A stretch of 51,612 bases of DNA from Candidatus Desulfatibia profunda (GCA_014382665.1 JACNJH010000116.1:1-51612), one strand, 5' to 3'. Counted from the first letter of the stretch, positions 42,121 to 50,808 are shown. Numbers and translations are program-made. The notes: generated by a model from the sequence alone, not told the origin.

Positions 42121-43494
42121 TTACAATATATATCTACTCAGGTCCTCATCGTCCTTGATGTCTTTTAATTTATTGATCACATACTGCCGGTCGATAACGA
42201 TTTTCTTTTGCTGCAGGTCGGGCGCATCAAAAAGAATGTCTTCCAGCAAACACTCCATAAGGGTGTAGAGTCTTCTGGCGCCGATATTTTCAGTCATGTT
42301 ATTAACCTCTTCGGCAATTCTGGCGATATCTTCGACAGCCTCATTTTCAAAGACCACTTCAACGCCTTCGGTCCTTAAGAGGGCCACGTATTGAAGCAGA
42401 AGCGCATTTTTCGGCTCCGTCAGTATTCTGATAAATTCTTTCCAGCCCAGAGAATCAAGCTCCACCCGGATGGGAAATCGACCCTGGAGTTCCGGAATCA
42501 AATCAGATGGTTTTACCGTATGAAATGCACCCGCGGCGATAAAGAGGATATTGTCGGTCTTCACCGGACCATATTTGGTGGTTACCGTGCTCCCCTCAAC
42601 GATCGGAAGCAGATCGCGCTGAACACCTTCCCTGGAAACATCTGGTCCATGGGTGCCGTTTTTGCCGACGATCTTGTCAATCTCATCCAAGAAAATTATT
42701 CCTGACTGCTCCACCTTCTCGATAGCCTGCTTGACCACCTTGTCCATATCCACAAGATTCTGGGCCTCTTCGGCGGCCATCGTCTCCATGGCTTCCGGCA
42801 CTTTAACCTTCCGCCGTTTCGTACTTTTGGGCAAAAGGCCGCCCAGCATATCTTTAAAATTGATCCCCAACTCTTCCATGCCGACGTTGGAAAATATTTC
42901 CACTACCGGCATAGACCGTTCTGATACCTCGAGATCAACATAGCGTTGATCGAGCCTTCCTTGACGAAGCATGTTTCTAAGCTTTTCCCTGGTAGAGGAT
43001 GACTCATCACCGCCGGACGATAAAAGCTCAAACCGCGTTTCGGCTGTATCGTCGGCCTTACGCACCTGAGACGTGTCCGACTTTGGCAGCAAAAGGTCGA
43101 GCATTCTTTCTTCAGCGATCTGCCAGGCATTTTCCTTGACAGCTTCCTGCTCCCTGGCTTTAAGGATATTGACAGTCAGCTCAACCAGATCCCTCACCAT
43201 AGATTCAACGTCTCGCCCGACATAGCCCACCTCGGTGAACTTAGAGGCCTCAACTTTGGTAAACGGAGAATCCGTGAGGCTTGACAGCCGCCGGGCAATC
43301 TCCGTCTTGCCCACCCCTGTGGGGCCGATAAGTATAATATTTTTGGGGACGATTTCATCCCGCAGATCCTCCGGCACCTGCTGCCGGCGCCACCTGTTCC
43401 TCAAGGCAATGGCAACCGACCGCTTGGCTTTGTGCTGGCCGATAATATACTTATCAAGTTCTTCAACAATTTCTTTTGGTTTAAGACTGCTCAT
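42121..43494 (-). CDS. hslU: ATP-dependent protease ATPase subunit HslU
   Basis: ATG 43494 ([20 protein letters not shown]) is the start matching the family; longer starts add an unrelated leader read from repeats. 457 residues with Walker [15 protein letters not shown], Walker [11 protein letters not shown], an inserted I-domain (~105-240), and the C-terminal sensor II region [16 protein letters not shown]. It unfolds substrates and feeds HslV. It follows hslV by ~133 bases, a gap containing tandem repeats. Confidence 0.97.
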   Translation of the reverse strand: MSSLKPKEIVEELDKYIIGQHKAKRSVAIALRNRWRRQQVPEDLRDEIVPKNIILIGPTGVGKTEIARRLSSLTDSPFTKVEASKFTEVGYVGRDVESMVRDLVELTVNILKAREQEAVKENAWQIAEERMLDLLLPKSDTSQVRKADDTAETRFELLSSGGDESSSTREKLRNMLRQGRLDQRYVDLEVSERSMPVVEIFSNVGMEELGINFKDMLGGLLPKSTKRRKVKVPEAMETMAAEEAQNLVDMDKVVKQAIEKVEQSGIIFLDEIDKIVGKNGTHGPDVSREGVQRDLLPIVEGSTVTTKYGPVKTDNILFIAAGAFHTVKPSDLIPELQGRFPIRVELDSLGWKEFIRILTEPKNALLLQYVALLRTEGVEVVFENEAVEDIARIAEEVNNMTENIGARRLYTLMECLLEDILFDAPDLQQKKIVIDRQYVINKLKDIKDDEDLSRYIL

Positions 43495-43572
43495 AATTGA
43501 AATACCTAAAAGCGAGACTCCGTCAAATGGCTTATTGGTTAAATCGTTAAACAATTGTAACCATTCGACCAT

Positions 43573-43625
43573 TCAACTATTTAACTATTTAACTATTTAA
43601 CGATTTAACCAATTAACCAATTCCA
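43573..43625. repeat. Short tandem repeat (ACTATTTAA)n between hslV and hslU
   Basis: Units of 8-9 bp (ACTATTTAA, ACGATTTAA, CCAATTAA) run for about 50 bases with small changes. Similar low-complexity islands lie in other gaps of the window. It is not CRISPR: no spacers are present. Confidence 0.6.
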
Positions 43626-43627
43626 AC

Positions 43628-44158
43628 TTATAATTCCTCTATCGTCAAAACTTGGTTCGTAAATACACACAGGGAACCTGCGATTCTCAGCGCCTCTTCG
43701 GCAATCGCCTTGGCATCGAGTTCAGTATGCCTGATAAGGGCCATCGCTGCTGCCTGGGCACTGGTTCCGCCGGACCCGATGCCGATGACACCCTCTTCGG
43801 GTTCAATCACATCACCGTTTCCAGAGATAAGAAACATATTGTCACCATCGACGGCGATCATGATGGCCTCAAGACGCCTCAAATATCTGTCGGTTCGCCA
43901 GTCTTTGGCCAATTCAACGGCACTGCGGGTCAGATTGCCGTTAAAACGTTCCAGCTTGGACTCCAAACGCTCGGAAAGGTTCAAGGCATCGGCGGTGGCG
44001 CCGGCAAATCCCACGATGATCTTGTTGTTGTAAATCCTTCTGACCTTTTTGGCTTTATGCTTAATGATGGTATTGTTCAGGGTAACCTGGCCGTCACCGG
44101 CCACCACCACCTTGCCTTTATGCCTGACGGCCAGAATCGTTGTTCCGTGAAATTTCAT
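43628..44158 (-). CDS. hslV: ATP-dependent protease subunit HslV
   Basis: 176 residues. The short leader MKFHG precedes [20 protein letters not shown]; the N-terminal Thr6 nucleophile is exposed after removal of the leader, as in other Hsl[30 protein letters not shown] and [17 protein letters not shown] are intact. Twelve subunits form the chamber that HslU feeds. It lies 7 bases after xerC, the common xerC-hslVU order. Confidence 0.97.
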   Translation of the reverse strand: MKFHGTTILAVRHKGKVVVAGDGQVTLNNTIIKHKAKKVRRIYNNKIIVGFAGATADALNLSERLESKLERFNGNLTRSAVELAKDWRTDRYLRRLEAIMIAVDGDNMFLISGNGDVIEPEEGVIGIGSGGTSAQAAAMALIRHTELDAKAIAEEALRIAGSLCVFTNQVLTIEEL

Positions 44159-44165
44159 CGCTTAT

Positions 44166-45101
44166 TCACTTTCTTGGATGCGCCTTATCATACGCTTCCA
44201 TCAATCTGTCGATACTTACATGGGTATATTTCTGGGTCGTCGAAAGGCTTTTATGTCCCAAAAGCTCCTGAACCACCCTTAAGTCCGCACCGGCGTCCAG
44301 CATATGGGTTGCGAAAGTATGACGCAGCGCGTGCGGCGAAACAGGTGCGAGCAGCCCGCACTCTCTGGCAGTTTTTTCAAGAATGCGGGCAATTGATCGT
44401 GTTGTCAGACGACCGTTGTTTTTATTTAAAAAAAGCGGCGTATTTTTATCAGGCGGTATGCCTGTTTCCTCCTGCAGTTTTTGTCTGTAGGCCCTGATGG
44501 CATCCAGCGCTTTCCTACCGATGGGCACCATGCGCTCCCGATCTCCCTTTCCAAGAACACGAACGACACTTTTGGTAAAATCCAGATCAAACACATTCAT
44601 ACCGGAAAGTTCCGACACACGTATTCCACATGAATAAAGGGTTTCAAAAATGGCTCTATTCCTAAGACCCGCCAGCGTATCGGTCTTGATGGAATCGAGC
44701 AGTCTGAACATATCATCGACAGGAAGATAAGTGGGGATCGTTTTTTCCTGCTTGGGCGTCAGAATCGAATCTACCGGATTTTCCATCATAACCTCATGTT
44801 TGACAAGGTGTCTGAAAAAGCTGCGAATGGCCGATAGCTTTCTGGCGATGGTAACTTTTTTATTCTTTTTGTGCAAGAATCCCAGGTAACCCCTTATGAT
44901 CAAACCGTTGACCTGATCCGCCCTGAAAACGTCTTTATCCTTTGGACTGATCTCCCCTGAGAACCAGCTGTCGAATATAAAAGATACAAACTCATTAAGA
45001 TCATGCAGATAAGCACGGCAGGTATTCTCGGAATACCCCTTTTCAGAGGAAAGGGATTTTACAAAAGATTCGATAAGATTTTTCAAAGAAGCCGAAATCA
45101 T
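44166..45101 (-). CDS. xerC: Tyrosine recombinase XerC
   Basis: 311 residues. A SAM-like N-terminal DNA-binding half (YSENTCRAYLHDLNEFVSF) is followed by the catalytic half with the Arg in SCGIRVSELSG, GKGDRERMVPIG, HALRHTFATHMLDAGADL (His-x-x-Arg), LLGHKSLSTTQKYTHV (nucleophile Tyr). With XerD it resolves chromosome dimers. Position between a HAD gene (4-base overlap) and hslV fits the chromosomal xerC rather than a phage integrase. Confidence 0.93.
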   Translation of the reverse strand: MISASLKNLIESFVKSLSSEKGYSENTCRAYLHDLNEFVSFIFDSWFSGEISPKDKDVFRADQVNGLIIRGYLGFLHKKNKKVTIARKLSAIRSFFRHLVKHEVMMENPVDSILTPKQEKTIPTYLPVDDMFRLLDSIKTDTLAGLRNRAIFETLYSCGIRVSELSGMNVFDLDFTKSVVRVLGKGDRERMVPIGRKALDAIRAYRQKLQEETGIPPDKNTPLFLNKNNGRLTTRSIARILEKTARECGLLAPVSPHALRHTFATHMLDAGADLRVVQELLGHKSLSTTQKYTHVSIDRLMEAYDKAHPRK

Positions 45102-45682
45102 TTAAATTCAATCAAAGATTCTAGCTCTTGCCAGGTACTGACTTCCGTAAACGGGTGAAGTTTCCTGTTCCAGGGCTGCTTGAACAGCACGGGCACCAGG
45201 CCGGCCGCCTGAAGCGGAAAACATGTTTCAAGCCGGTCTTCTACAAAATAGGATATATCTCTGTCTGCCAGCACATCAGCCTTGGCTTCAAATGAGCCTG
45301 TTGCAATAACTTCTATTGATCCGGGATCAAGCGGCAGGACACTTTTAACCCAGTCGTAGATGGGGCCCAAATAGGGTCGGGCCGTTACAAAAAGAATCGG
45401 ACTGTGTTGTCTGCCCAGCCGGGTTAAGACGTCGGGGGCTCCTGTTATGGGCTTTAAAAGCGCGGTATAATCTCCATCCATTATCCTGGATAGTATCGCT
45501 TTTATGACGCCGGCATCAATGTCGATACATTCCTCTAATTGATAGCAGGTGATATCTTCGTATTTGATGCCGTTAACATTATATTCGTCACGGGCTATAT
45601 CCAGGAACAATGTCATGGTATCGGCAAAGACACCATCGATATCAAAGGCCACCGACGCCGGATCGATCTTCATGCTTGTCAT
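45098..45682 (-). CDS. HAD-family hydrolase (5'-nucleotidase-like)
   Basis: 194 residues from ATG 45682; ATG 45673 (MKIDPASVAFDIDGVFAD) is an alternative, as neither has a clear ribosome-binding site and a tandem repeat runs up to them. The first HAD motif is FDIDGVFADT (double Asp), the second FVTARPYLGP, and the third lies in DRDISYFVEDRLE. The short, cap-poor form resembles deoxyribonucleotidase-like HADs of unknown substrate. It overlaps xerC by 4 bases (ATGA). Confidence 0.83.
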   Translation of the reverse strand: MTSMKIDPASVAFDIDGVFADTMTLFLDIARDEYNVNGIKYEDITCYQLEECIDIDAGVIKAILSRIMDGDYTALLKPITGAPDVLTRLGRQHSPILFVTARPYLGPIYDWVKSVLPLDPGSIEVIATGSFEAKADVLADRDISYFVEDRLETCFPLQAAGLVPVLFKQPWNRKLHPFTEVSTWQELESLIEFK

Positions 45683-45720
45683 TGGTCACTTGTCATTTGT
45701 CATTCGTTATTTGTCACTTA
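45675..45720. repeat. TTGTCAC/TTGTCATT tandem repeat
   Basis: About five imperfect copies of a 7-9 base unit (TTGTCATT, TTGGTCAC, TTGTCATT, CATTCGTT, TTGTCAC) fill the gap between the Rho_N-type and HAD genes. Confidence 0.5.
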
Positions 45721-46044
45721 CGCCACCCTTCGAGTTTTTTTCTTGAGCCTGGTAATGCGGCGCCGATAAATTTGCGCCATTTTCATTTCGTTGTTATTCA
45801 AGGCAGCGTCGCATTCAACTCTCAGTTCCTTAACCTTTTTCTTTATTTCCCGAACCGAGGCATCTGTTTTTTTGGGAGATTTATCGACGATCCCTCTGGC
45901 CGCTTTAATGGAACGAATCAACTCCGGCTTGTTCATACCGTGAACACCCGTAATTCCGGGAATCTGTTTGCCAAGCTCCCTTAGTTCCTTGGCTGTCATT
46001 TTTTCCAAGGGTTTTTCTTTCACATCCTTTTTCTCTCCTCCCAT
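45718..46044 (-). CDS. Small basic protein with Rho-N/SAP-like domain (108 aa)
   Basis: MTAKELRELGKQIPGITGVH and GMNKPELIRSIKAAR match the Rho N-terminal/SAP-type helix-extended-loop-helix used by proteins that bind nucleic acids. The C-terminal half is a Lys/Arg/Glu-rich coiled helix (IKKKVKELRVECDAALNN through RRRITRLKKKTRRVA). It is probably a small nucleic-acid-binding protein. It is on the same strand as the HAD-xerC run, separated by the TTGTCATT repeat. Confidence 0.75.
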   Translation of the reverse strand: MGGEKKDVKEKPLEKMTAKELRELGKQIPGITGVHGMNKPELIRSIKAARGIVDKSPKKTDASVREIKKKVKELRVECDAALNNNEMKMAQIYRRRITRLKKKTRRVA

Positions 46045-46358
46045 AACCCACTAATCTCCTTTATTTACCTTTATTTACCTTATTTTAAAAGCACAAGCGG
46101 AGGCTGCCAAGCCCCCGCCAAATCTACAGACTCAACGACCATCCCATTCGATGAGCGGGACGACTTCACTTTCTCCGCTTCCGGCGGAAAAAGACAAAAG
46201 CGCGTCAGTGCCCTTAACGCTGTGTTTGCTCCTAATATATTAGAAATGTTTGTATAAACTATTTTTTTTATAAATGCAATAACTAGATCGGCAGTCGGGA
46301 AGTTTTTTATAAAACCCGCTTTATGGGCGCAAGGGATGATCATCGCTTAAAGCGCGGG
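46045..46358. other. 314-bp intergenic region, possible terminator, no supported gene
   Basis: The left edge holds a CTTTATTTAC tandem repeat (about 46058-46083). Near the right edge the minus strand can form a CCCGC..CTTT/AAAGCGGG stem followed by TTTTAT, a weak candidate terminator for the ferritin-like gene. The small ORF here has no ribosome-binding site or recognisable features. Confidence 0.4.
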
Positions 46359-46832
46359 CTATTTGAGAGCAACCAGTTCCTTGCTAAGTATCCGGATATG
46401 GTACATCTCCTCCTTGATAATACCGTCAATCCTTTGCTTGCCGAGATTGTCCGGCACCGCCTCCTTCATGCCCAGATAGAAAACAATCGAATCTTTCTCG
46501 GCTGCAATGGCGGCCTTTAAAATTTCTCTCATGGATGAAAGATCGATTTCCTTTTCAAAAAAGACCCGAGTATCGGCCAAGGCCTTTAGATATAGCGTTG
46601 ATTCGCCATCAGGATCGAAAACCGTCGGCTGTCTGTCCTTTGCGGTTAATTGCTTCCGCATCTCCTGAAAAGTCTTTTCGTGTCCCTCCTCCATTCCGGC
46701 AAGATCCAGTAAAAGCTTTTTGGATTCCGGATCAGAAACACCTGCGGCTGCGTCTTTATAAAACCTGGCGCCGTTTCTTTCGATTTGTGCGGCCATTGCG
46801 AATATTTCTTCGGCATTGAAATCGTAACTCAT
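46359..46832 (-). CDS. Ferritin-like/rubrerythrin-type diiron protein (157 aa)
   Basis: A four-helix diiron pattern is visible: IERNGARFYKDAA, LLDLAGMEEGHEKTFQEM (E..H), VFFEKEI, IAAEKDSIVFYLGM and IIKEEMYHIRIL (E..H). There is no rubredoxin-type CxxC domain, so it is the short rubrerythrin-like form. Such proteins reduce peroxide or store iron in anaerobes. It follows the flxA-like gene by 76 bases on the same strand and may protect the oxygen-sensitive complex. Confidence 0.85.
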   Translation of the reverse strand: MSYDFNAEEIFAMAAQIERNGARFYKDAAAGVSDPESKKLLLDLAGMEEGHEKTFQEMRKQLTAKDRQPTVFDPDGESTLYLKALADTRVFFEKEIDLSSMREILKAAIAAEKDSIVFYLGMKEAVPDNLGKQRIDGIIKEEMYHIRILSKELVALK

Positions 46833-46886
46833 TGTTCCACCTCATCCTTTTTTTGATATAAATCAAGATAATTAGACCCAAAAGCC

Positions 46887-46911
46887 TTTTTCATAGAAAA
46901 TATCCGGGTTA
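46887..46911 (+). repeat. Copy of dispersed gene-end motif
   Basis: TTTTTCATAGAAAATATCCG then GGTTA; the final TTA is the complement of the flxA-like stop codon. The geometry is the same as at 18500 and 19829, with two inserted bases. Confidence 0.5.
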
Positions 46912-47787
46912 GTATTCTTTCGGTGTGTGACTTAGCTGAGACAAGGTGAAAACCGGGCCGTCTTTGCATACGAATTCCTGTCCGATATTGCACCGCCCGC
47001 ACATGCCGATGCCGCATTTCATGCGGTTCTCAAGAGACATGATGATATGATCATGGCTGTAGCCAAGTTTATCGAGAACCGGCTGGGTAAACTTGATCAT
47101 GATAGGAGGCCCGCAGACAATCGCGTAGGTATCGGCGTCGGCATGCGGGGCTTTTTGTTCCGTAATGGTGGGCACAAAACCGATGTTATATTTCCAGCCC
47201 GGATCATTGGTGGCATCTACCGTAATGTGCATGTGAATATCATCGCGGGCTTCCCATGCAGCCAGTTCATTTCTGTAAAGAAGCATACCGGGAGTCCGGG
47301 CGCCGTAGATCACATGGATGTCTTTAAATTTGGACCGATTGGCAGGATCCAGCATATTTACAATGGATGAACGCAGGGTCGTAAAGGCAAATCCTCCGCC
47401 GATAATGACCACATCCTTTCCTTCCATTTTCTCCCAGGGGTACCAGTTCCCAAGAGGTCCCCGGATTCCCATGATATCGCCGGGTTTCATGGCATGCAGG
47501 GCTGTCGTCACAACTCCGGCCTTGTTGACGGTAAATTTTAGAAACCCTTTTTCCGTGGGGGATGAAGCAATGCCGATGGGTATTTCACCCTTGCCGGTTA
47601 CCGACAGTTCGGCAAACTGTCCGGATTTATAAGCAAATTTTTCTTCATCGCCAGGATTCAGAAAGACCAGCTTAAAGGTTTTCAGATTTTTGTCTTCGGT
47701 TTCAGTGATGATTTCATCGATGCGAACCGGATAAGGCAGATATGGATTTTCCAAGGTCAACCCCCCTTTTAGGACTTCAGCGGGCAA
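46909..47787 (-). CDS. flxA: FlxA-like FAD/NAD(P)-binding oxidoreductase with [2Fe-2S] site
   Basis: 292 residues of the dihydroorotate dehydrogenase electron-transfer/AsrB-type family: FAD domain (KSGQFAELSVTGKGEIPIGI), NAD(P)-binding region (VVIIGGGFAFTTLRSSIV, VIYGARTPGMLLYRNEL), and C-terminal cluster motif CGIGMCGRCNIGQEFVC. In Desulfovibrio, FlxABCD with HdrABC links NADH to ferredoxin and a disulfide through electron bifurcation; FlxA is the NADH-oxidising part. The last gene of this flx run, 62 bases after flxB. The symbol is by similarity and gene order only. Confidence 0.85.
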   Translation of the reverse strand: MPAEVLKGGLTLENPYLPYPVRIDEIITETEDKNLKTFKLVFLNPGDEEKFAYKSGQFAELSVTGKGEIPIGIASSPTEKGFLKFTVNKAGVVTTALHAMKPGDIMGIRGPLGNWYPWEKMEGKDVVIIGGGFAFTTLRSSIVNMLDPANRSKFKDIHVIYGARTPGMLLYRNELAAWEARDDIHMHITVDATNDPGWKYNIGFVPTITEQKAPHADADTYAIVCGPPIMIKFTQPVLDKLGYSHDHIIMSLENRMKCGIGMCGRCNIGQEFVCKDGPVFTLSQLSHTPKEY

Positions 47788-47849
47788 GCCGGAACGGATA
47801 TTTCACGAAGTTGATTCGTCCCTTTTCGATTTTTCGTAAAACTGCCAGG

Positions 47850-48890
47850 TCATGTTTCCGGCTCGTAAGCGTTCATCAACTCGCATACCCTGCGAATATC
47901 GATGTTCACCGGGCATAAGCGAATGCACCGGCCGCACCCGACACACTGTATCCCGGCATCATACTTATCCACAAAATATTTGAGCTTATGCATAAACCGC
48001 TGCCTGACCCTGTGCAGTTTGGCCCCTCTGGGATTATGCCCGGATGCGTGCAGCGTAAAGAGCGGGTACATACAACTGTCCCAGTTCCGCATCCGAACTC
48101 CCGAATTTTTATAAACTTCATCCTGAATATCAAAACACCAGCAGGTGGGGCAAACATAGGTACAGGTACCACAGTTAATACAGGCAAATGAAACGTCTTC
48201 CCAAAACGCGGCGTTATAAAGCTGGGCGGCAAGTTTACGCTTTAACTTATCAGTAGCAACCGAAGTTCTTACTTTTATTTCCGCGGATTTTTTCAGGCTG
48301 TCGATTTGCCCGCCATCGGCTTCGGTTTGCCAGCCGCCGGCGTTTAAAAAGTCCTGTCCCTTTGAAGTGACGGCCTTGGCCAAAAAATGATTCCCGGCAT
48401 CAATCAGGAGCACGTCAAGACCCTTTTCGTAAAAAGGTCCGCAGCCTGCGGTGGTGCAAAAGCAGGTACTGCATGGTTCGCTGCATGCCAGCCCCACAAG
48501 GGTGGTTGCTTCGTAAGAACGTATCCAGTATGGATCTTTATACTCGGGCGTATCAAAGTTTTGCCTGACGAGCTCAAAAGCGGCCGCATCACAGGGTCTA
48601 ATTCCGATAACGGCCCGGGGCCCATAATCCTTGTCGATCTCTTTTAAGATATGGTGATCTTTTTGCTGCTCATCCAACGTGAAATTGAACATCACCTCGG
48701 ACTGGGGATAAATAATCGATTTTGGCGAAAGACGCGTGTTTAAATAATTAAAGTCCGGGAGTTCACCCTCATGGAGTTGCGTAAAAATATGGAACTGGTC
48801 ATTTTTTACCGGGCCGAACAAGCGGTAAGACGCCCGTAACTTGCCCAGACCTTCGGACCAGTTCTGCTTATCGATTTTTAGGACCTTCAT
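47850..48890 (-). CDS. flxB: FlxB-like [4Fe-4S] protein (AsrA type)
   Basis: 346 residues. The N-terminal ~200 residues match the AsrA-type domain (IGIRPCDAAAFELVRQNF, GLACSEPCSTCFCTTAGCG). Two ferredoxin motifs follow: CINCGTCTYVCPTCWCFDI and CVGCGRCIRLCPVNIDI. It passes electrons between the flavoprotein and the other Flx subunits. It is 11 bases after the flxC-like gene. Confidence 0.85.
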   Translation of the reverse strand: MKVLKIDKQNWSEGLGKLRASYRLFGPVKNDQFHIFTQLHEGELPDFNYLNTRLSPKSIIYPQSEVMFNFTLDEQQKDHHILKEIDKDYGPRAVIGIRPCDAAAFELVRQNFDTPEYKDPYWIRSYEATTLVGLACSEPCSTCFCTTAGCGPFYEKGLDVLLIDAGNHFLAKAVTSKGQDFLNAGGWQTEADGGQIDSLKKSAEIKVRTSVATDKLKRKLAAQLYNAAFWEDVSFACINCGTCTYVCPTCWCFDIQDEVYKNSGVRMRNWDSCMYPLFTLHASGHNPRGAKLHRVRQRFMHKLKYFVDKYDAGIQCVGCGRCIRLCPVNIDIRRVCELMNAYEPET

Positions 48891-48901
48891 TGTCTTTGCC
48901 T

Positions 48902-49849
48902 TTACTTAATAAAATCATCCGGGTCGTCCGGTCTGTACGTATCAAGCGGCCGGCGCTGCTCCGCTGAAAGCCCCGCCGTCCACCCAAACTGCTCCAGACA
49001 ATCTTTTTCAAGCTTCTTTGTAAACAGTCGCATGTTGATTCCCACCGGACACGCCCGTTCACAAGACCCGCAGTCCGTACACCTGCCGGCGCAATGAAAT
49101 GCCCGCAAGAAATGAAATGTGCGCGTATCGATCCGGTCCGGGCCTTTCCCGAGCCACTGGGGCCGGGATTCATCCACAAAGCAGGTGGGGCAGTAGCATA
49201 GCGGGCATACGTTTCGGCAGGCATAGCAGCGCATGCAGAGCGACAGAAGATCGTCAAAAAAATTCCATTTTTCTGCAGGCGTCATGGTTTCAATCCGCCT
49301 GACATCCTCGTATCGATCAACCTCTTTTTGCTCTTGGACCGTTGCGGATGCCAGCTCATCATAGATCACAGGGTTGCGATAGATACATAGGACGCAGTTT
49401 TGCTGGAACACATCCTTTTTTTCGAAGATCTTTTCGGCAGCTTCACCCTTTACAATGATCTTGTCTGTATTCTCAACTACTTCCATGACTTCGCCTGCAA
49501 ACAATGAAGCGACCTTGTGACGGTCGATCATTCCTTTGCAGGGCACGCCGATGATATAAAGCTGGTCCCGTTTGATCTTGTTTTCGGTGATATGGACAAC
49601 AATGTTGCGCGCATCGCACCCTTTGGCCACCACACCGATTTTTTCTTTGCGGTTGGTAAGGTAATTCGCCAGGTTAATCCCGCAGTTACCGTCCCATACC
49701 AACCGGTTTACATCCTGGGCACGTTTTATAAAGCAAGGCTCATTCATCATGGGTAGGCTTCCTTTGCGGAAACCGATGACCATATCGACACTGCCTTCTT
49801 TTAAAAGCCGTCCGGATGTTTCCCGTATCTTGTTGATATAACCTAACAT
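48902..49849 (-). CDS. flxC: FlxC-like iron-sulfur protein with FrhB-type region
   Basis: 315 residues. The N-terminal region (VVAKGCDARNIVVHI, IIGVPCKGMIDRH, FQQNCVLCIYRNPVIYDEL) is FrhB/coenzyme-F420-hydrogenase-beta-like. Two ferredoxin motifs follow: CMRCYACRNVCPLCYCPTC and CTDCGSCERACPVGINM. It begins 1 base after the flxD stop, so the two are translated together. The symbol is from similarity and order. Confidence 0.82.
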   Translation of the reverse strand: MLGYINKIRETSGRLLKEGSVDMVIGFRKGSLPMMNEPCFIKRAQDVNRLVWDGNCGINLANYLTNRKEKIGVVAKGCDARNIVVHITENKIKRDQLYIIGVPCKGMIDRHKVASLFAGEVMEVVENTDKIIVKGEAAEKIFEKKDVFQQNCVLCIYRNPVIYDELASATVQEQKEVDRYEDVRRIETMTPAEKWNFFDDLLSLCMRCYACRNVCPLCYCPTCFVDESRPQWLGKGPDRIDTRTFHFLRAFHCAGRCTDCGSCERACPVGINMRLFTKKLEKDCLEQFGWTAGLSAEQRRPLDTYRPDDPDDFIK

Positions 49850-49850
49850 A

Positions 49851-50282
49851 TTAAGCTACCTGCGCCATGGACTTTCTAAAGTTTTGATTTGGACCCAAAG
49901 CCTTTATCCTAGCCGTAACCTCTTTTACCACATCAACAAATTTAGTAGCTTCGGATGAGGATATCCATGAAAAATGGAGACGATCGCGTTCAACGCCCAT
50001 ATAATCCATGAGGTTTTGAAACAGCAAAAATTTGCGGCGGAAATAGTAATTACCTTCCAGGTAATGGCACTCCCCGGGATGTCACCCGGACACCCAGATC
50101 CCATCGGCCCCTTCGCGCAGGGCGGTCAGGGCCATTTTAGGGCTCATCCTTCCGGTGCATGGGATTCTGATGACCCGGATGTTCGGCGGATACTCCAGTC
50201 TGCCGATACCGGCCAGATCTGCAGCGCCATAGCTGCACCAGTTGCATAAAAAGGCTATAATTTTCGGTTCCCAGTCAGGCAT
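49851..50282 (-). CDS. flxD: FlxD/MvhD-like electron-transfer subunit, selenoprotein (Sec67), 143 aa
   Basis: Reading from ATG 50282 (MPDWEPKIIAFLCNWCSYG; C13, C16) the frame meets TGA at 50082-50084 in VSG-U-HPGECHYLEGNYYFRR. The family Cys of GCHPGDCHY lies at that position. It then continues to a TAA at 49851, giving the normal MvhD length. The hairpin after the TGA repeats that of the mvhD gene at 5796-6563. It lacks the winged-helix extension of that paralogue. It heads the flxDCBA run. It would pass electrons to an HdrA, which is not in this run. Confidence 0.9.
50048..50066 (-). promoter_or_regulatory. Putative SECIS hairpin of flxD
   Basis: Fifteen bases after the TGA, CATTACC-TGGAA-GGTAATT forms a 6-bp stem (ATTACC/GGTAAT) with GG in the loop, near-identical to the hairpin at 6326-6344. 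Confidence 0.7.
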
Positions 50283-50301
50283 TTGTCTGTGTTCTCCCCG
50301 G

Positions 50302-50329
50302 TTAGCCCGAATATTTCATGAAAATTTTT
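50302..50329 (+). repeat. Copy of dispersed motif upstream of flxD
   Basis: TTAGCCCGAATATTTCATGA followed by AAATTTTT, matching the motif in the direction opposite to flxD. Here it is not at a gene end. Confidence 0.45.
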
Positions 50330-50363
50330 AAGAAGATTCTATTTCTTACTAATAAAACAGTGT

Positions 50364-50408
50364 ATTATCTAAATGTTTGTCTAAAATGAAAAGGCTAGAC
50401 TTTGTCTA
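50364..50408 (-). promoter_or_regulatory. Possible flx promoter with repeated TTTGTCTA sites
   Basis: On the minus strand TTTTCA (50392-50387), 17 bases, GATAAT (50369-50364) is a plausible promoter for flxD. TTTGTCTA occurs twice on the + strand (50376-50383, within the spacer, and 50401-50408, just upstream), and the second forms the palindrome TAGAC-TTT-GTCTA (50396-50408). Confidence 0.35.
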
Positions 50409-50808
50409 ACGAAATTTAGTTATTATTTCTCAAAAATTTTCACCCCGCGGGCGAGCTTGAGGCGCCCATTTGCTTTGTTACCTGCCCGCCGTACAAGACT
50501 TTGGCAGGCGGGTCAGGGGCTTGCGGTAGAAAACTACAACGGCGCCTCTGAATGCCTTGCAAATGAACGTCTCAATCTCGTGAAAAATCCGGGTTATAGA
50601 TTGCAAAAAGCCGAACACCTTAAAATCAGACATTTTTTTAAGGTCTAATTTATTATGAAGAATCATATCGAATGTCAACCCGGAAATTGAACTGCAACAG
50701 CGAGCGCTAACCTCGTCCCGCCACGGCGGGATTGGAGCGCAGCGGACTTGTGCGCCTCAGGCGTAAATCCCGCTATCACCACCCAGGGATAACATACCTG
50801 TATAATTC
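50409..50808. other. 400-bp intergenic region with several inverted repeats
   Basis: No gene is supported. Inverted repeats: GAGGCGCC (50459-50466) with GGCGCCTC (50541-50548); CCTG-CCCGCC (50481-50490) with GGCGGG-T-CAGG (50507-50517); and GCGCT...CCCGCC-AC-GGCGGG...AGCGC (50704-50740). A motif copy (CTATAACCCGGATTTTTCAC on the minus strand) is at 50576-50598. Perhaps a remnant of mobile or palindromic repeats. Confidence 0.45.
50576..50598 (-). repeat. Copy of dispersed motif
   Basis: The minus strand reads CTATAACCCGGATTTTTCAC then GAG, close to the consensus TAACCCGGATATTTCATGAA. No annotated gene ends here. Confidence 0.4.

Noticed and set aside
43573-43625. Possible CRISPR array
   Set aside because: The units are 8-9 bp, contiguous and imperfect with no spacers; no cas genes are present.
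44166-45101. The tyrosine recombinase as a phage or genomic-island integrase
   Set aside because: It sits in the standard xerC-hslVU order with no tRNA, att repeats or phage genes nearby.
46080-46343. 87-aa open frame between the Rho_N-type and ferritin-like genes
   Set aside because: No ribosome-binding site and no recognisable sequence; composition is like the surrounding spacer.
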